Shown here: positions 25,381 to 34,460 of the stretch, piece after piece
How the letters are laid out: each line of letters begins with the position of its first letter
Numbering within the stretch: position 1 is the stretch's first letter
Source of the DNA: CAZDAM01 sp964503595
Lineage (GTDB): Bacteria > Muiribacteriota > UBA6191
Direction of reading: 5' to 3'
Assembly (NCBI GenBank): GCA_964503595.1
Contig: CAZDAM010000001.1
Span: 14,653-78,652, forward strand
DNA length: 64,000 nt
Translations under genes and position numbers: made by a program
The notes under the pieces: generated by a model
The model's input: only the letters and a program-made list of their open reading frames with translations
Database searches by the model: none
Told to the model about the DNA's origin: nothing

Positions 25381-25976
25381 AGAAGGTGGCATTTTTTCTG
25401 ATGTTGCCCGTTTTCTGGGCGAATTCCGGTTTTGAGGACTTCAGTCGAATGCAGCGCATCCTGGAAGGGATGAGTGAGTCAGGACTTCATGCCCTGATAG
25501 AAACGAAGAATGAGCCTGTACTCGTTTTTCAGCCAGCCGTGATCGATCTTCTTCACCCGGTTCGGCAGCGGATCCTGGACGAACAGACCATGCTGGAAAA
25601 ACCGAATTCCCTGGTTCCTCAGGCGAACTTTTTTACGGGATGGCAGGATTTTGTCCGCGGCCGTGAGGCCAGTCAGGAAGATGAGGAATGGCTGACTCGA
25701 ATTCAGGACGCGGATGGAACGGCACTTTTACAGGGACTTGATGTCGGGCCGGTGAAGCGGAAGGCCCGGCTCCAGACTCTTGAGGCCATGCAGGAAGTAC
25801 TGGAAAATCGGAACCAGAAGCAGGCCTTTGCTCTGATCCCGGGGCATCATCTCCTGGGTAAGAATCTGGTTGATATTACCTGCGATACCTTGAAAATACT
25901 TTATCAGAAGGATGCCAAAGCCAAAGCGCCGTATGATTTATGTGCCCTGGTGAAAGAATTGGGAGAAGAATCATGA
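25377..25976 (+). CDS. Small secreted Skp/OmpH-like protein
   Basis: This 199-residue exported protein has the signal peptide MKKVAFFLMLPVFWANSG. The C-terminal third (RLQTLEAMQEVLENRNQKQA, then FALIPGHHLLGKNLVDIT with CDTLKILYQK) resembles the end of Skp/OmpH proteins, where a helix, a VLD-type strand and a D-(I/L)-T-x2-(V/T)-L segment follow each other. The N-terminal half is poorly conserved. It is linked by ATGA overlaps to the gene before and to the 2157-residue gene after, which suggests stoichiometric co-expression. The chaperone role for the giant product is inference. Confidence 0.6.
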   Translation: MKKVAFFLMLPVFWANSGFEDFSRMQRILEGMSESGLHALIETKNEPVLVFQPAVIDLLHPVRQRILDEQTMLEKPNSLVPQANFFTGWQDFVRGREASQEDEEWLTRIQDADGTALLQGLDVGPVKRKARLQTLEAMQEVLENRNQKQAFALIPGHHLLGKNLVDITCDTLKILYQKDAKAKAPYDLCALVKELGEES

Positions 25977-28900
25977 AAAAAGCGTTACTGGTCAGTCTGC
26001 TTCTGAGCTTCTTTTCGAGGGTGAATGCTGCAGTTCCCGTGGATCCTCTTCTGGAAGAACTCCTGAAAAGAAACGGGGACGTCTATCTTCTGATTGCAGA
26101 CTCGGCTGTCGGCGATCTTTATATGTTTGATCGTTCGGAAAACTACCAGAGAAGTGATGTGATCCCTCCTGCCAGTCCACTCTATTCCCGCCTCCCCAAT
26201 TATGTGGGTTTTTCGGTTGATAAATTCGGGCACATCAAGCTTTTTCGGGCCAAGCAGGACATTGATTCTCCCAATGGGGCCACCTCGATTCTGGATGCGA
26301 CCCTTCTTGCCAGAAGGCACCCTGATGAAAATCTTTCCCTTCCCAATCCGATGACGAAAAACAATTCGATGAATCTGCCAGGAGAGACTCCAGTGGCAGG
26401 AATACCGGCTGGCTGGCGCTATGTGATTTCCGCCAATGGAAAAGAAGGTTACAAAAAGGTTTACGAAAGTTCCGGGGGGCCGGATTCTATGGGTGAGGGT
26501 GTTTCGGCCGATATGAATGCCATCAGTGGATATTTCAAATTAAGGCCGATACCTGGTGCCATCAGTCCAGGAGATGTAATTCTTCCTCCGGAATACAAGA
26601 CTTACCCCAGGGCTTTTTATCTGGGTTATCACGGAGGGTTCTGGCAGGCTGGGCGTAACAGTTTTGCTGTCGAGCACGAAGATGCCAGGGCATTCACCAG
26701 TTTCAGCACGGATTTCAGCTGTTGCGGTGGAACCAGCTATAGTCCCGATCCGATAGCCGACTGGGGGTGTTACCAGTTGCCTTATGAAGCCGGAGATCCG
26801 AATAAGGACTGGGTGCTTTATGATCAGGGGCCGGGCAATGCCGGAAGTTCTCCCCTGAGTCCTCCGGTGGGAGCTTTTTTCATGGTTCCTCACTGTATGG
26901 GGGGCTCCTACACTCAGTACGGGAAGCTTCGGGCGGCCGCCATGGTCAAGGATGTCCGCAAGAACGTGAAGGTCCTTCTGGTAGACAGTTTTCTATCTGG
27001 TTATGACAACCAGGTGATGATTGACAATGCTCCGAACTCAGCCAGTTTCAATACCCTCAGGGATGGCCGTGATTTCTTCAGTTCTGCGGGTGCGAATGGC
27101 TATTCGGACGGAACAGACAACCCGCTGGCTTCGACGGTCAGCTACGCCTCGGACATCGGGCGCTGGAATAACTGTGGTGACCTGTGTGGACTTGGTAGTA
27201 TTGATGCTTCCCAGGTTCCCCCTCCATCACCGTCCTCAACAGCCTATGCTTCAAGTTATGGCAAGGATCAGAGCGAGCAGAGGCTTTACATGATCAAGAT
27301 AGCCTCACTTGGAGGGGGGAATATTCAGACCTCCGTGGTTCAGATCCAGGTCTCTGAGGGGGGGAATCAGCAGGCGGAACTGGTGACTCCGGAACTGGCG
27401 GCAGTGTCCGGGGTGAAAGGCTATGTACTGGGCGAGAAAGATAATGATTTTCGGTCCAGTCTGACCCAGCAGGTTGTCTATCGGGCACTGGATTCTGATC
27501 TTGGCTATGCCGGAAATCAGGATGTCCCTGAGTTTGTTCAGTCCCTTGGCTTTTCCAAAAGACGGGATGGGACAACAGATTATGTCTACTATTCCAACCT
27601 GCCTTCTTCCCATTTTACTGTCAGTTCCAATTTCTGGGGAACAGGGGGGACTGTCTGGTTTGCTGAGGAAAGCAATAACAGGCTGCTTCTGAAATATCAG
27701 AACTACAATCACTCGGATGCCAATGCTCTTTCTCAGGGCAGCATTGATGCAGGAGACCGTCTTCCTCTCAAGGCGATTGCTGCTGACGGTGATAATAACG
27801 TCTACATTGTCCATAGCAAGGACACGCTTGAAGGTCCGGAAAGTATGAAACGGCTTTTCGGAAACAGGATGGATCGTAACAGCATCAAGCTTCTTTGCGA
27901 AAAAGGTCTGGTTGAAGAAATGCTGGACCCCACCGGTGCTGTGATGAATTGTAACTCTCTGGATACCGGGGTTGCAGTGGCAAGTCTGAACGGGGTAGCT
28001 CAGATTCCGGTCGAACTTCAGATTACCCTGAAGCAGCATGCCGGATTTGTTGTGGAAAAACTTTCTCCTATTGCCGGCTCCAGGCCGGAAAAGCTCGGAG
28101 TCATTCCGACCGTAAGGGTCGGGACCTGTTCGACAACTGCTCAGTTTCCCATGGATGCCCCTGGAGATATGATTTTCAATGCGGACAATGCTGCGATTGG
28201 AGACTCCGGCTGGAACTGTACGATGAACCCGGCCGGATTCAGCTCTCCGGATCTTGGGGGCATCGCGGTCAAGCTTGGAGTGATCAATGTGCCCAATCCC
28301 CCGGCTTCCGGCTCCAGTACCAATGTGGATATTGTGAATCCCTGTGATACCAGCCCTGTTTCAGGAACCTGTGATGGACTGGGCAATCTTCAGGAAGATA
28401 CCGTGGCCATTTTTCGAATGGAAAACCCCCCTCATTATGCTGGTCTTCCGGCTGTTTTAAGTCAGAGTTCCGATCCGGTCCTGAAGCAACTGGGAGTCGC
28501 GGCCGGGGGGGCCGTCAAGATGGTTTCCAATTATCTTTCCACAGGCTGGGATTATACCAAAACTCTTGGGCTGAGTTCGGGCATGGGGACCGTGGAGGAC
28601 CTCTACTGGGATCGGGATTCATCAATAGGGGTAACCCTGGCGACTCTTCTGAATGAGCCTTATATTCCTGAAGCCTCTGATGTCATGAACAGCAGGATGG
28701 GGACAGGGCAGAACGCCGATCGGACCATGCGCTATCGCTGGATTGTCCGAGCCCAAAGCCCCCCGCACAGTCTGGTGGACTATTCGGTTAATGATATGCC
28801 CTACAGGCCGACTTTCACGGACTTCAGTGCTCCGGTTCCCCGGGTTGCTCCTGGTTGTGAAAATATTCGGGGAAATGGTTTCTACCAGTGGCCGGAGCTG

Positions 28901-31900
28901 GAAAATCCGGCCGGAACCCAGCTTCGAGGTCTCCTGTTTGATTCCTGCTGGCAGGACATGAAGCGGGTGGTTGCCGGTTCTTTGGAGACTCCCGTGTATG
29001 CTCCGGAAGATCTCAACTACAATTTTCTGGATCCGGGAAAATACCAGGTTACCCTGATGGTCGGGGCCCTTGGTTTTGATCTGACCGATATCACCTATCT
29101 GAGTGATCCGGCATCGGTGGCATCGACCATGATTGTCACCTATTCCCACATGCTGATTCATGTTGGAGCCGAAGCTCCGGCCTCTAATCCCTATCTGACG
29201 GATATTGAAGTCAATGCCGTGGATCTGACTTCGGATGTGGATCTTTCGGTTTCCGATCTTTACGCAGCGTCGTTGAATTCGGATGAACTCAATGATGGCT
29301 TTGCCAAAGAGCTTCGCGGCGGAATGGCCAGCGGAGAGCTTGGGGCTCTGCCTCTGTTTTCCAATCGTTATGAAGAGGCAACGGATCTGATCATGACACA
29401 GGAGAATGTTCCGGTTCCATTGCACACGGAAGGACAGATCCAGTTTTTCCGTTCCCGTAATATCAATTATCTGGAAGGTCCGGAAGAGATTCGTCAGTCC
29501 AAGGTGGATGGGGCGGGGATTTGGGATTTTCAGTTCAGCTGTCCCAGGTCCGTTTTCAATACCGGAGCCGGTGTGTATGACAGTCCTTCGAGCAGGAACT
29601 GTGGCGTGATTGGCGGGGTGCCGCTGGTTGACAAGTCTGGAACCCATCCTTCGAACTGGAGTCGAACGACTACGGGACTTGTTGAGTTAAGCCAGGAATT
29701 TGGCAATGATGCTTCGGCCGATATCACCAATCGGCGCAGTGCCAGAACCGTTGCTGATGACGGGGTCGTGATTCTGAGTACGGACTTTCAGGTTCTGCAT
29801 CAGGGGACCCTGGCTCAGGACAGGTCCTATCCCGATGGGGGAAATCTGGTGAGCAGTCCTTATGCGTTTTACACCTGGTATGACTACAAATATGTCTGGT
29901 TTGCCCGTTATATCAAGCCGGATGGAGAGCTCAAGGAAATTGTGATTCGTACAGGGAATCTGGCTGAGGTCTGGCTCCTCAACTATCTGGCAAATTATTC
30001 TGCTGACAAGGAAAAATACCAGAAGCTTCTGGACATGGTAGCTCCAGATTCTTTGAACAGCTCTTCTGATGCTCCCAATGAGAAGTCTCTGATCCGGGTT
30101 CTTGATGCGGAACAGAGAAAATTCAGCTTTAAAATTCCTCTTTTGCAGAACAATTCTCTTTTGAGTGGTGGGGTACTCAATGAAATGAACGGAATCCTGA
30201 ATGAAGAGCTGGATCAGGATAGTGAATTCAGTTCCACGAGCCTTTATGAACTGGCCAAGAAAATTCGCCCCCTCCGTTTTCCGATACCAACTGGAGCGAC
30301 TGTGATTGAGCTGGGCTGTCAGGTTTTCGGTCCGGCAGTTGCCTGGAAAGGGCAGGAGGAAATTCTGAATTCAGCCGATGTGGGAACCGGAACCTACTCC
30401 TATTATGATGTCGCTCCGGCTCTGGTATCAGCGGATGGACAGCTGATCTCAACAGATCGGGACTTTTCTCGCCTGATACGGGAATATGAGTTCGGTGATG
30501 ACAGATTTTCCACCTGGCAGGCTTTTGGTACGCCCAGGAATCAGTATGCTCCTCATCCGGTTCTGCCTTTTGGCCTGAATCAGGATGAGACTGTTCCTGG
30601 ATTTACTGTTAACAGCTCCGGCTCTGCTTCCTATAATGGGAATCAGGACCATTTTGTGGAAATCTGGGTCGGGGATCTCCAGAATCCGGAATTGACAGTG
30701 TCTTCCAATACGGATTTAAGCCTGATTGCGGGCAGGGCCAATCTTGAGGCTCCACGACTGACTTTTCGGGATAATAATCCTTATGGGGCATGGCTCAATC
30801 GTAGCGGAACTTCCCGACAGGATGGTCTTCCCATGCTGACCCAGTTCTATTTTGAGCTTGGTGCGGATGTCAGAAATTATCGCCGAATCGGTCTTCTGGA
30901 GGGCCAGTCCTATGGCTTTGGAGTTTCGAACAGGGCATTGAATCTGGAGGAAGTACCGGATCTGGCTTCAATGCGCAAGAATGCCAATCTTGCCATGCTC
31001 TGGCCAGGCAAGCCCTCGCCGGGTATCGGTCTTCAGAGTGTGGCCAATCACTTTGTGTACTATGACAGTGGAGAAGGCCGGATTCGGGGGAATGATCGCT
31101 TTTTTCATAACAATGCCTGGCCGGATTCGCTCACGGATGTTTTCTCTGAAAACGATCCTTCCAGATGGTGGGTCAATCGAAAGGCTTCTGAAGAAACGGT
31201 TTTCTTTTATCCGGATGAAGAGGGCCCAGAGGCCAGGGCTGATGGAAGCTTCCCCCTTACAGGGCATAGGGCCGAGCAGACTCTGGATCGGCCTGGAGCT
31301 GTCCTGATGCTGGTAGGGCATATGCGCGATGGGGATACCAATCTGTTTGGATTTCCTGAAGATTCTGACGAAGCCCGCCCTCACATCATCCGAACAGGCG
31401 AAGATGCGATGCTTGACTGTCTTGATGGCGTTCATCCCCACAAGGCAGATCCTTCTCTTTGCTATCTGGAAACCAGCTGGGAAGTTGAGGCATCATCGAT
31501 TGTTGCTCCCTGGTTCTACAACCGGGATTATGGTCTGGAATGGAGCATTTACGCCGTGGCTCAGGATGCTCGTCTGATGGCGGATTATCCTGGGCTGAAT
31601 CTGGGAATCGCGAGCACTGGTTTCCATTATCGTCTGGCCGGCAAGACCAATGCGGAAAATTCTCTGGGAGATATTCGGGCGGGTTCGATTGGAAATATGC
31701 GCAAGAATGCCTGGAAGGGTATGAATGAACCCATGGCAGGAAAAATCGGTACGATCCGCTGGACCGATCAGACACCTCCGGCTCTGAAGGTCAGTCTGAT
31801 GGATTTCAAGAGCCGACAGGCAGTTCATTATGCGGCTTTGCCCGATAGCGGGCTGAATCGCAGCGGAGTAACAGGTCTTCTCAGTCATGAAGAGCGCTGG

Positions 31901-32446
31901 CATATTCTGCGTTCGGTTGATCCCAGGGATGCAACAGATGAAACCGGTAACTGGTTCCAGGCCCAGGCCATCGAAAGACTGGCAGAACCGGTTACGGGCA
32001 TGGGAAGTGGTCCGGTAAGGGTGGAGATTGCACCGGCTGAGTTTGCCAGTGCCGCTACAGTGGAGCAGGTCTTCTACCAGGTTCCGGAAGATACCCGTTT
32101 TGAAGTCAAGGCGGTGATGTCTGACAATGCTACCGGTCAGGTACTGGATGGCAGGATTCTGATTGAATCGGCGGCTTGTGCTCCAACAGCTATGAACCTT
32201 GCGGCTATGGGGATACCGGTGACTCAGGCACCGTTCCCTTCAACCGGAGATACGGGTGCTAGAGAATATCAGGATATGGGAGAGCTCAGAGCCTGGCATT
32301 TTTATCCCCGTAGCGGGTATATGGACTCCATTCGAGTGACGGCAACAGATCGGAACGGAAATCAGACGGCCCTTTGCATTCCTGTTCAGATCATTCCCCA
32401 GGCCGTCCATTTCAGGAAAATCGGTTCGGATCAGGAGATACGATGA
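25973..32446 (+). CDS. Giant exported protein, 2157 residues, unrecognised family
   Basis: The product has a clear signal peptide (MKKALLVSLLLSFFSRVNA, cut before AVPVD) and no later membrane helix, so it should reach the periplasm, surface or medium. Residues ~30-120 (GDVYLLIADSAVGDLYMFDR) and ~575-640 (GTVWFAEESNNRLLL, NNVYIVHSKD) have propeller-blade-like strands. Cysteines are paired in places (SCCGG, NNCGDLCG, NPCDTSPVSGTC), suggesting disulfides. The last ~300 residues look Ig/fibronectin-like: TPPALKVSLMDF, DTRFEVKAVMSDNATGQ, DSIRVTATDRNGNQT. No protease, PilY1, RHS or autotransporter motif was found. It overlaps both neighbours by ATGA. Function is unknown. Confidence 0.85.
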   Translation: MKKALLVSLLLSFFSRVNAAVPVDPLLEELLKRNGDVYLLIADSAVGDLYMFDRSENYQRSDVIPPASPLYSRLPNYVGFSVDKFGHIKLFRAKQDIDSPNGATSILDATLLARRHPDENLSLPNPMTKNNSMNLPGETPVAGIPAGWRYVISANGKEGYKKVYESSGGPDSMGEGVSADMNAISGYFKLRPIPGAISPGDVILPPEYKTYPRAFYLGYHGGFWQAGRNSFAVEHEDARAFTSFSTDFSCCGGTSYSPDPIADWGCYQLPYEAGDPNKDWVLYDQGPGNAGSSPLSPPVGAFFMVPHCMGGSYTQYGKLRAAAMVKDVRKNVKVLLVDSFLSGYDNQVMIDNAPNSASFNTLRDGRDFFSSAGANGYSDGTDNPLASTVSYASDIGRWNNCGDLCGLGSIDASQVPPPSPSSTAYASSYGKDQSEQRLYMIKIASLGGGNIQTSVVQIQVSEGGNQQAELVTPELAAVSGVKGYVLGEKDNDFRSSLTQQVVYRALDSDLGYAGNQDVPEFVQSLGFSKRRDGTTDYVYYSNLPSSHFTVSSNFWGTGGTVWFAEESNNRLLLKYQNYNHSDANALSQGSIDAGDRLPLKAIAADGDNNVYIVHSKDTLEGPESMKRLFGNRMDRNSIKLLCEKGLVEEMLDPTGAVMNCNSLDTGVAVASLNGVAQIPVELQITLKQHAGFVVEKLSPIAGSRPEKLGVIPTVRVGTCSTTAQFPMDAPGDMIFNADNAAIGDSGWNCTMNPAGFSSPDLGGIAVKLGVINVPNPPASGSSTNVDIVNPCDTSPVSGTCDGLGNLQEDTVAIFRMENPPHYAGLPAVLSQSSDPVLKQLGVAAGGAVKMVSNYLSTGWDYTKTLGLSSGMGTVEDLYWDRDSSIGVTLATLLNEPYIPEASDVMNSRMGTGQNADRTMRYRWIVRAQSPPHSLVDYSVNDMPYRPTFTDFSAPVPRVAPGCENIRGNGFYQWPELENPAGTQLRGLLFDSCWQDMKRVVAGSLETPVYAPEDLNYNFLDPGKYQVTLMVGALGFDLTDITYLSDPASVASTMIVTYSHMLIHVGAEAPASNPYLTDIEVNAVDLTSDVDLSVSDLYAASLNSDELNDGFAKELRGGMASGELGALPLFSNRYEEATDLIMTQENVPVPLHTEGQIQFFRSRNINYLEGPEEIRQSKVDGAGIWDFQFSCPRSVFNTGAGVYDSPSSRNCGVIGGVPLVDKSGTHPSNWSRTTTGLVELSQEFGNDASADITNRRSARTVADDGVVILSTDFQVLHQGTLAQDRSYPDGGNLVSSPYAFYTWYDYKYVWFARYIKPDGELKEIVIRTGNLAEVWLLNYLANYSADKEKYQKLLDMVAPDSLNSSSDAPNEKSLIRVLDAEQRKFSFKIPLLQNNSLLSGGVLNEMNGILNEELDQDSEFSSTSLYELAKKIRPLRFPIPTGATVIELGCQVFGPAVAWKGQEEILNSADVGTGTYSYYDVAPALVSADGQLISTDRDFSRLIREYEFGDDRFSTWQAFGTPRNQYAPHPVLPFGLNQDETVPGFTVNSSGSASYNGNQDHFVEIWVGDLQNPELTVSSNTDLSLIAGRANLEAPRLTFRDNNPYGAWLNRSGTSRQDGLPMLTQFYFELGADVRNYRRIGLLEGQSYGFGVSNRALNLEEVPDLASMRKNANLAMLWPGKPSPGIGLQSVANHFVYYDSGEGRIRGNDRFFHNNAWPDSLTDVFSENDPSRWWVNRKASEETVFFYPDEEGPEARADGSFPLTGHRAEQTLDRPGAVLMLVGHMRDGDTNLFGFPEDSDEARPHIIRTGEDAMLDCLDGVHPHKADPSLCYLETSWEVEASSIVAPWFYNRDYGLEWSIYAVAQDARLMADYPGLNLGIASTGFHYRLAGKTNAENSLGDIRAGSIGNMRKNAWKGMNEPMAGKIGTIRWTDQTPPALKVSLMDFKSRQAVHYAALPDSGLNRSGVTGLLSHEERWHILRSVDPRDATDETGNWFQAQAIERLAEPVTGMGSGPVRVEIAPAEFASAATVEQVFYQVPEDTRFEVKAVMSDNATGQVLDGRILIESAACAPTAMNLAAMGIPVTQAPFPSTGDTGAREYQDMGELRAWHFYPRSGYMDSIRVTATDRNGNQTALCIPVQIIPQAVHFRKIGSDQEIR

Positions 32447-33288
32447 AGGAGTTTCTGGTTCTGATTTTGCTGACCTGCCGGCTTCAGGCTGCAACATTTA
32501 CCTACAACCCGGAAAAGCTACTGTTTTTTCATCCGGAAATGCTGAGCTGGCATTTTGGTCTGGGAACATTTTTTCGGAAGCCGGTTTATTCCGAGCTTGA
32601 AGCTCAAACACGTTCAGAATTGCTGAAATCGGAACTGGATCAGCTGGATCGGGAGCAGCTTCAGGTTGAGAAGAAAGCTCGTGACGCTTTTCAGGAATCT
32701 CTACAGGAAGCTGCCAGGATAGAGGGGAACGCAAAAAGATTGGCTGAGATCAAAAACAGCTTCCGGGAAAGCTTTGGGAAGTTGCAGGCAGATTATGAAA
32801 GTTCCCGTAAAGCTCTTCTGCTCAAGCATTTTCTGAGTAGGGAGGAAGCTCTGGTTAAACTTGACTCCCTGCGTGAAGAAATCCGGACTCTGGCTCGAGG
32901 TGTTCTGGGAAAGGGAGATGCTCTTTTGGAAGAGAAACAGAAGATCCACTGGGTAGAAGGTGATTTCTTTGAGGAAAGCAGGCATTTTCAGCGATTGACA
33001 GGAACCTATCATCCTGTGAGAAGCGCTCTTTATCAGGATTTTCAGCGTGTGGAACGCATGGGTGTACAGCATGGAAGCATCAGCCCGGAGCTGCGTTTTG
33101 ATCAGGCCTATGAAGAGAGTCTTCTGGATTTCACGCTGCAAAGGTTTGAGCCGGTAGATTTGCCTGGGATTGTGGCACTGGAGCCGATGTCCCTGGAAGA
33201 AGACCTGATGATGAGATTGGCAGACTTCTATCATATGAGCCAGCATCAGAAGGATCTTCTGCTCAGGTTTATAGCCCTGGAAATTTAA
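32443..33288 (+). CDS. Secreted coiled-coil protein, fourth gene of giant-protein operon
   Basis: This 281-residue protein has a short signal peptide (MKEFLVLILLTCRLQAA). Residues ~50-160 are strongly helical and charged (ELLKSELDQLDREQLQVEKK, then KLQADYESSRKALLLKHFLS), typical of a coiled coil. The remainder has mixed composition. Its ATG overlaps the stop of the giant gene. I do not recognise the family; it is likely a periplasmic partner of the giant protein. A hairpin terminator follows, which closes the four-gene coupled unit. Confidence 0.6.
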   Translation: MKEFLVLILLTCRLQAATFTYNPEKLLFFHPEMLSWHFGLGTFFRKPVYSELEAQTRSELLKSELDQLDREQLQVEKKARDAFQESLQEAARIEGNAKRLAEIKNSFRESFGKLQADYESSRKALLLKHFLSREEALVKLDSLREEIRTLARGVLGKGDALLEEKQKIHWVEGDFFEESRHFQRLTGTYHPVRSALYQDFQRVERMGVQHGSISPELRFDQAYEESLLDFTLQRFEPVDLPGIVALEPMSLEEDLMMRLADFYHMSQHQKDLLLRFIALEI

Positions 33289-33295
33289 GGCTTTC

Positions 33296-33327
33296 TCAGG
33301 CAAGTTTTCATGCCTGAAGCTTCTTTT
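33296..33327 (+). terminator. Probable terminator after the four-gene coupled unit
   Basis: TCAGGCA (33296-33302) pairs with TGCCTGA (33311-33317) around an 8-base loop, followed by AGCTTCTTTT. The stem is only 7 bp and the T run is interrupted, so read-through to the next gene is likely. Confidence 0.45.
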
Positions 33328-33420
33328 GTATGAGTCTGAATCCAGCTTTCATCAGGCTCTTAGCAATTCAACCTCAGGCTCCGATTGATTACGCAAACCT
33401 GGCGACAAGGACGGAGCCTA

Positions 33421-34368
33421 ATGAAATCTGTACGCTGTCTTTTTTCCCTTATGAGCTTGAGCGTCTCCATGAACCCGGCCCTTGATCTGGGTGCAGTGGA
33501 AAGAGAGATTCAGCGCTTTGAAGCCTCCCGACCGAAAAGTGAAGCCAATTATCATTATGTAATTCTGGTCCCACCGGGATCCGAAGTGCGTACGGCCAAA
33601 ACCGAACCTCACAGGGCCCAGCCGGCTCGTCCTAGCCGGGAGGAAGAATTGAAGCGTCTGGAAAGACTGGCGACCCTTGAAGAGGAGAGACTCCGGAACC
33701 TTCTGGAAACAGAGCGGGTTTTGAAGCGTCTTGAAGAGAAGAAGACAGCTCTTGCCCATCAGGAATCCCAGGCTCGTCTGAGTGCCCGCTTTCATGCTGA
33801 CAGGGGAGCAGGAACCCTGGTTCTGCCAGCTGGTGGTTCGGAAGTTCCCCTGAAAGAAATTGAAGATGTTCTGATCACCCCGGAAGTGGTGGGTCCTGCC
33901 GGATACATGGCAGCCAAAGAGACCAGAAAAGAGCGTCGGATGCGTTCCTATCATCGTTCCAAGCCAGGAGAAGATCTGCCTGCTTCGGAAGTCTGGAAGT
34001 ATCGGGCCATGCCGAAGAATGCTCTGGAAGTCCAGATGATTGAGAAAACTGTTGTCAAGAAACCCGAAGAAGCTGAGCCCAGGGAAAAGGAAGCTCCTGA
34101 AGTTCCGGTTGAAATCATTCGGGAAGAAATTGTGATTGTCACTCCACCTGTGATGAAGGACATGACTCCGGACGGCCTGGATACCATTGGAGACTGTGGC
34201 CGGGTCTTTAGTCCTCCTGCTCTTGAGTCTGTACCCGCACCTTACGGCGTCCTGTATTCGGACTGCAATCCATGCCCCGGTGAAATTCCGCCTGGAGTGA
34301 GCTTTCGAGCCAAGGATCCGACAGGAAAACCGTTGACTCTCCGGGAAGAGTCGATCTTGGAAAAATGA
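33421..34368 (+). CDS. Secreted charged coiled-coil protein next to the giant-protein operon
   Basis: This 315-residue protein begins with an export signal (MKSVRCLFSLMSLSVSMNPA). A coiled coil runs from ~75 to ~125 (REEELKRLERLATLEEERLR onward). A Lys/Glu/Pro-rich linker follows (~205-235), then a C-terminal part with a CNPCP motif. The mature N-terminal segment NYHYVILVPPGSEV is beta-like. Family unknown. The ATG at 33421 is preceded by GGAGCCTA. It follows the weak terminator by 94 bases on the same strand, and shared composition suggests that it belongs to the same envelope system. Confidence 0.6.
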   Translation: MKSVRCLFSLMSLSVSMNPALDLGAVEREIQRFEASRPKSEANYHYVILVPPGSEVRTAKTEPHRAQPARPSREEELKRLERLATLEEERLRNLLETERVLKRLEEKKTALAHQESQARLSARFHADRGAGTLVLPAGGSEVPLKEIEDVLITPEVVGPAGYMAAKETRKERRMRSYHRSKPGEDLPASEVWKYRAMPKNALEVQMIEKTVVKKPEEAEPREKEAPEVPVEIIREEIVIVTPPVMKDMTPDGLDTIGDCGRVFSPPALESVPAPYGVLYSDCNPCPGEIPPGVSFRAKDPTGKPLTLREESILEK

Positions 34369-34396
34369 AAATTCATGGATCCGGTAGGGCGCACTG

Positions 34397-34424
34397 TTGT
34401 AAAGAACACCGGCAGTGCTAGACT
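34397..34424 (+). promoter_or_regulatory. Predicted promoter of the glutamate dehydrogenase gene
   Basis: TTGTAA (34397-34402), 16-base spacer, TAGACT (34419-34424). A GCACTG...CAGTGC inverted repeat (34391-34396 with 34413-34418) lies across the spacer, so a dyad-binding regulator could act here. Expected start of transcription is about 30 bases before the start codon. Confidence 0.45.
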
Positions 34425-34460
34425 GAGGCTCAAATTCAACTATGGATGGCGGATGATTCA

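Noticed and set aside
28622..29647. Minus-strand open frame of 341 codons inside the giant gene
   Set aside because: It is antisense to an uninterrupted 2157-codon frame with a signal peptide and coupled neighbours.
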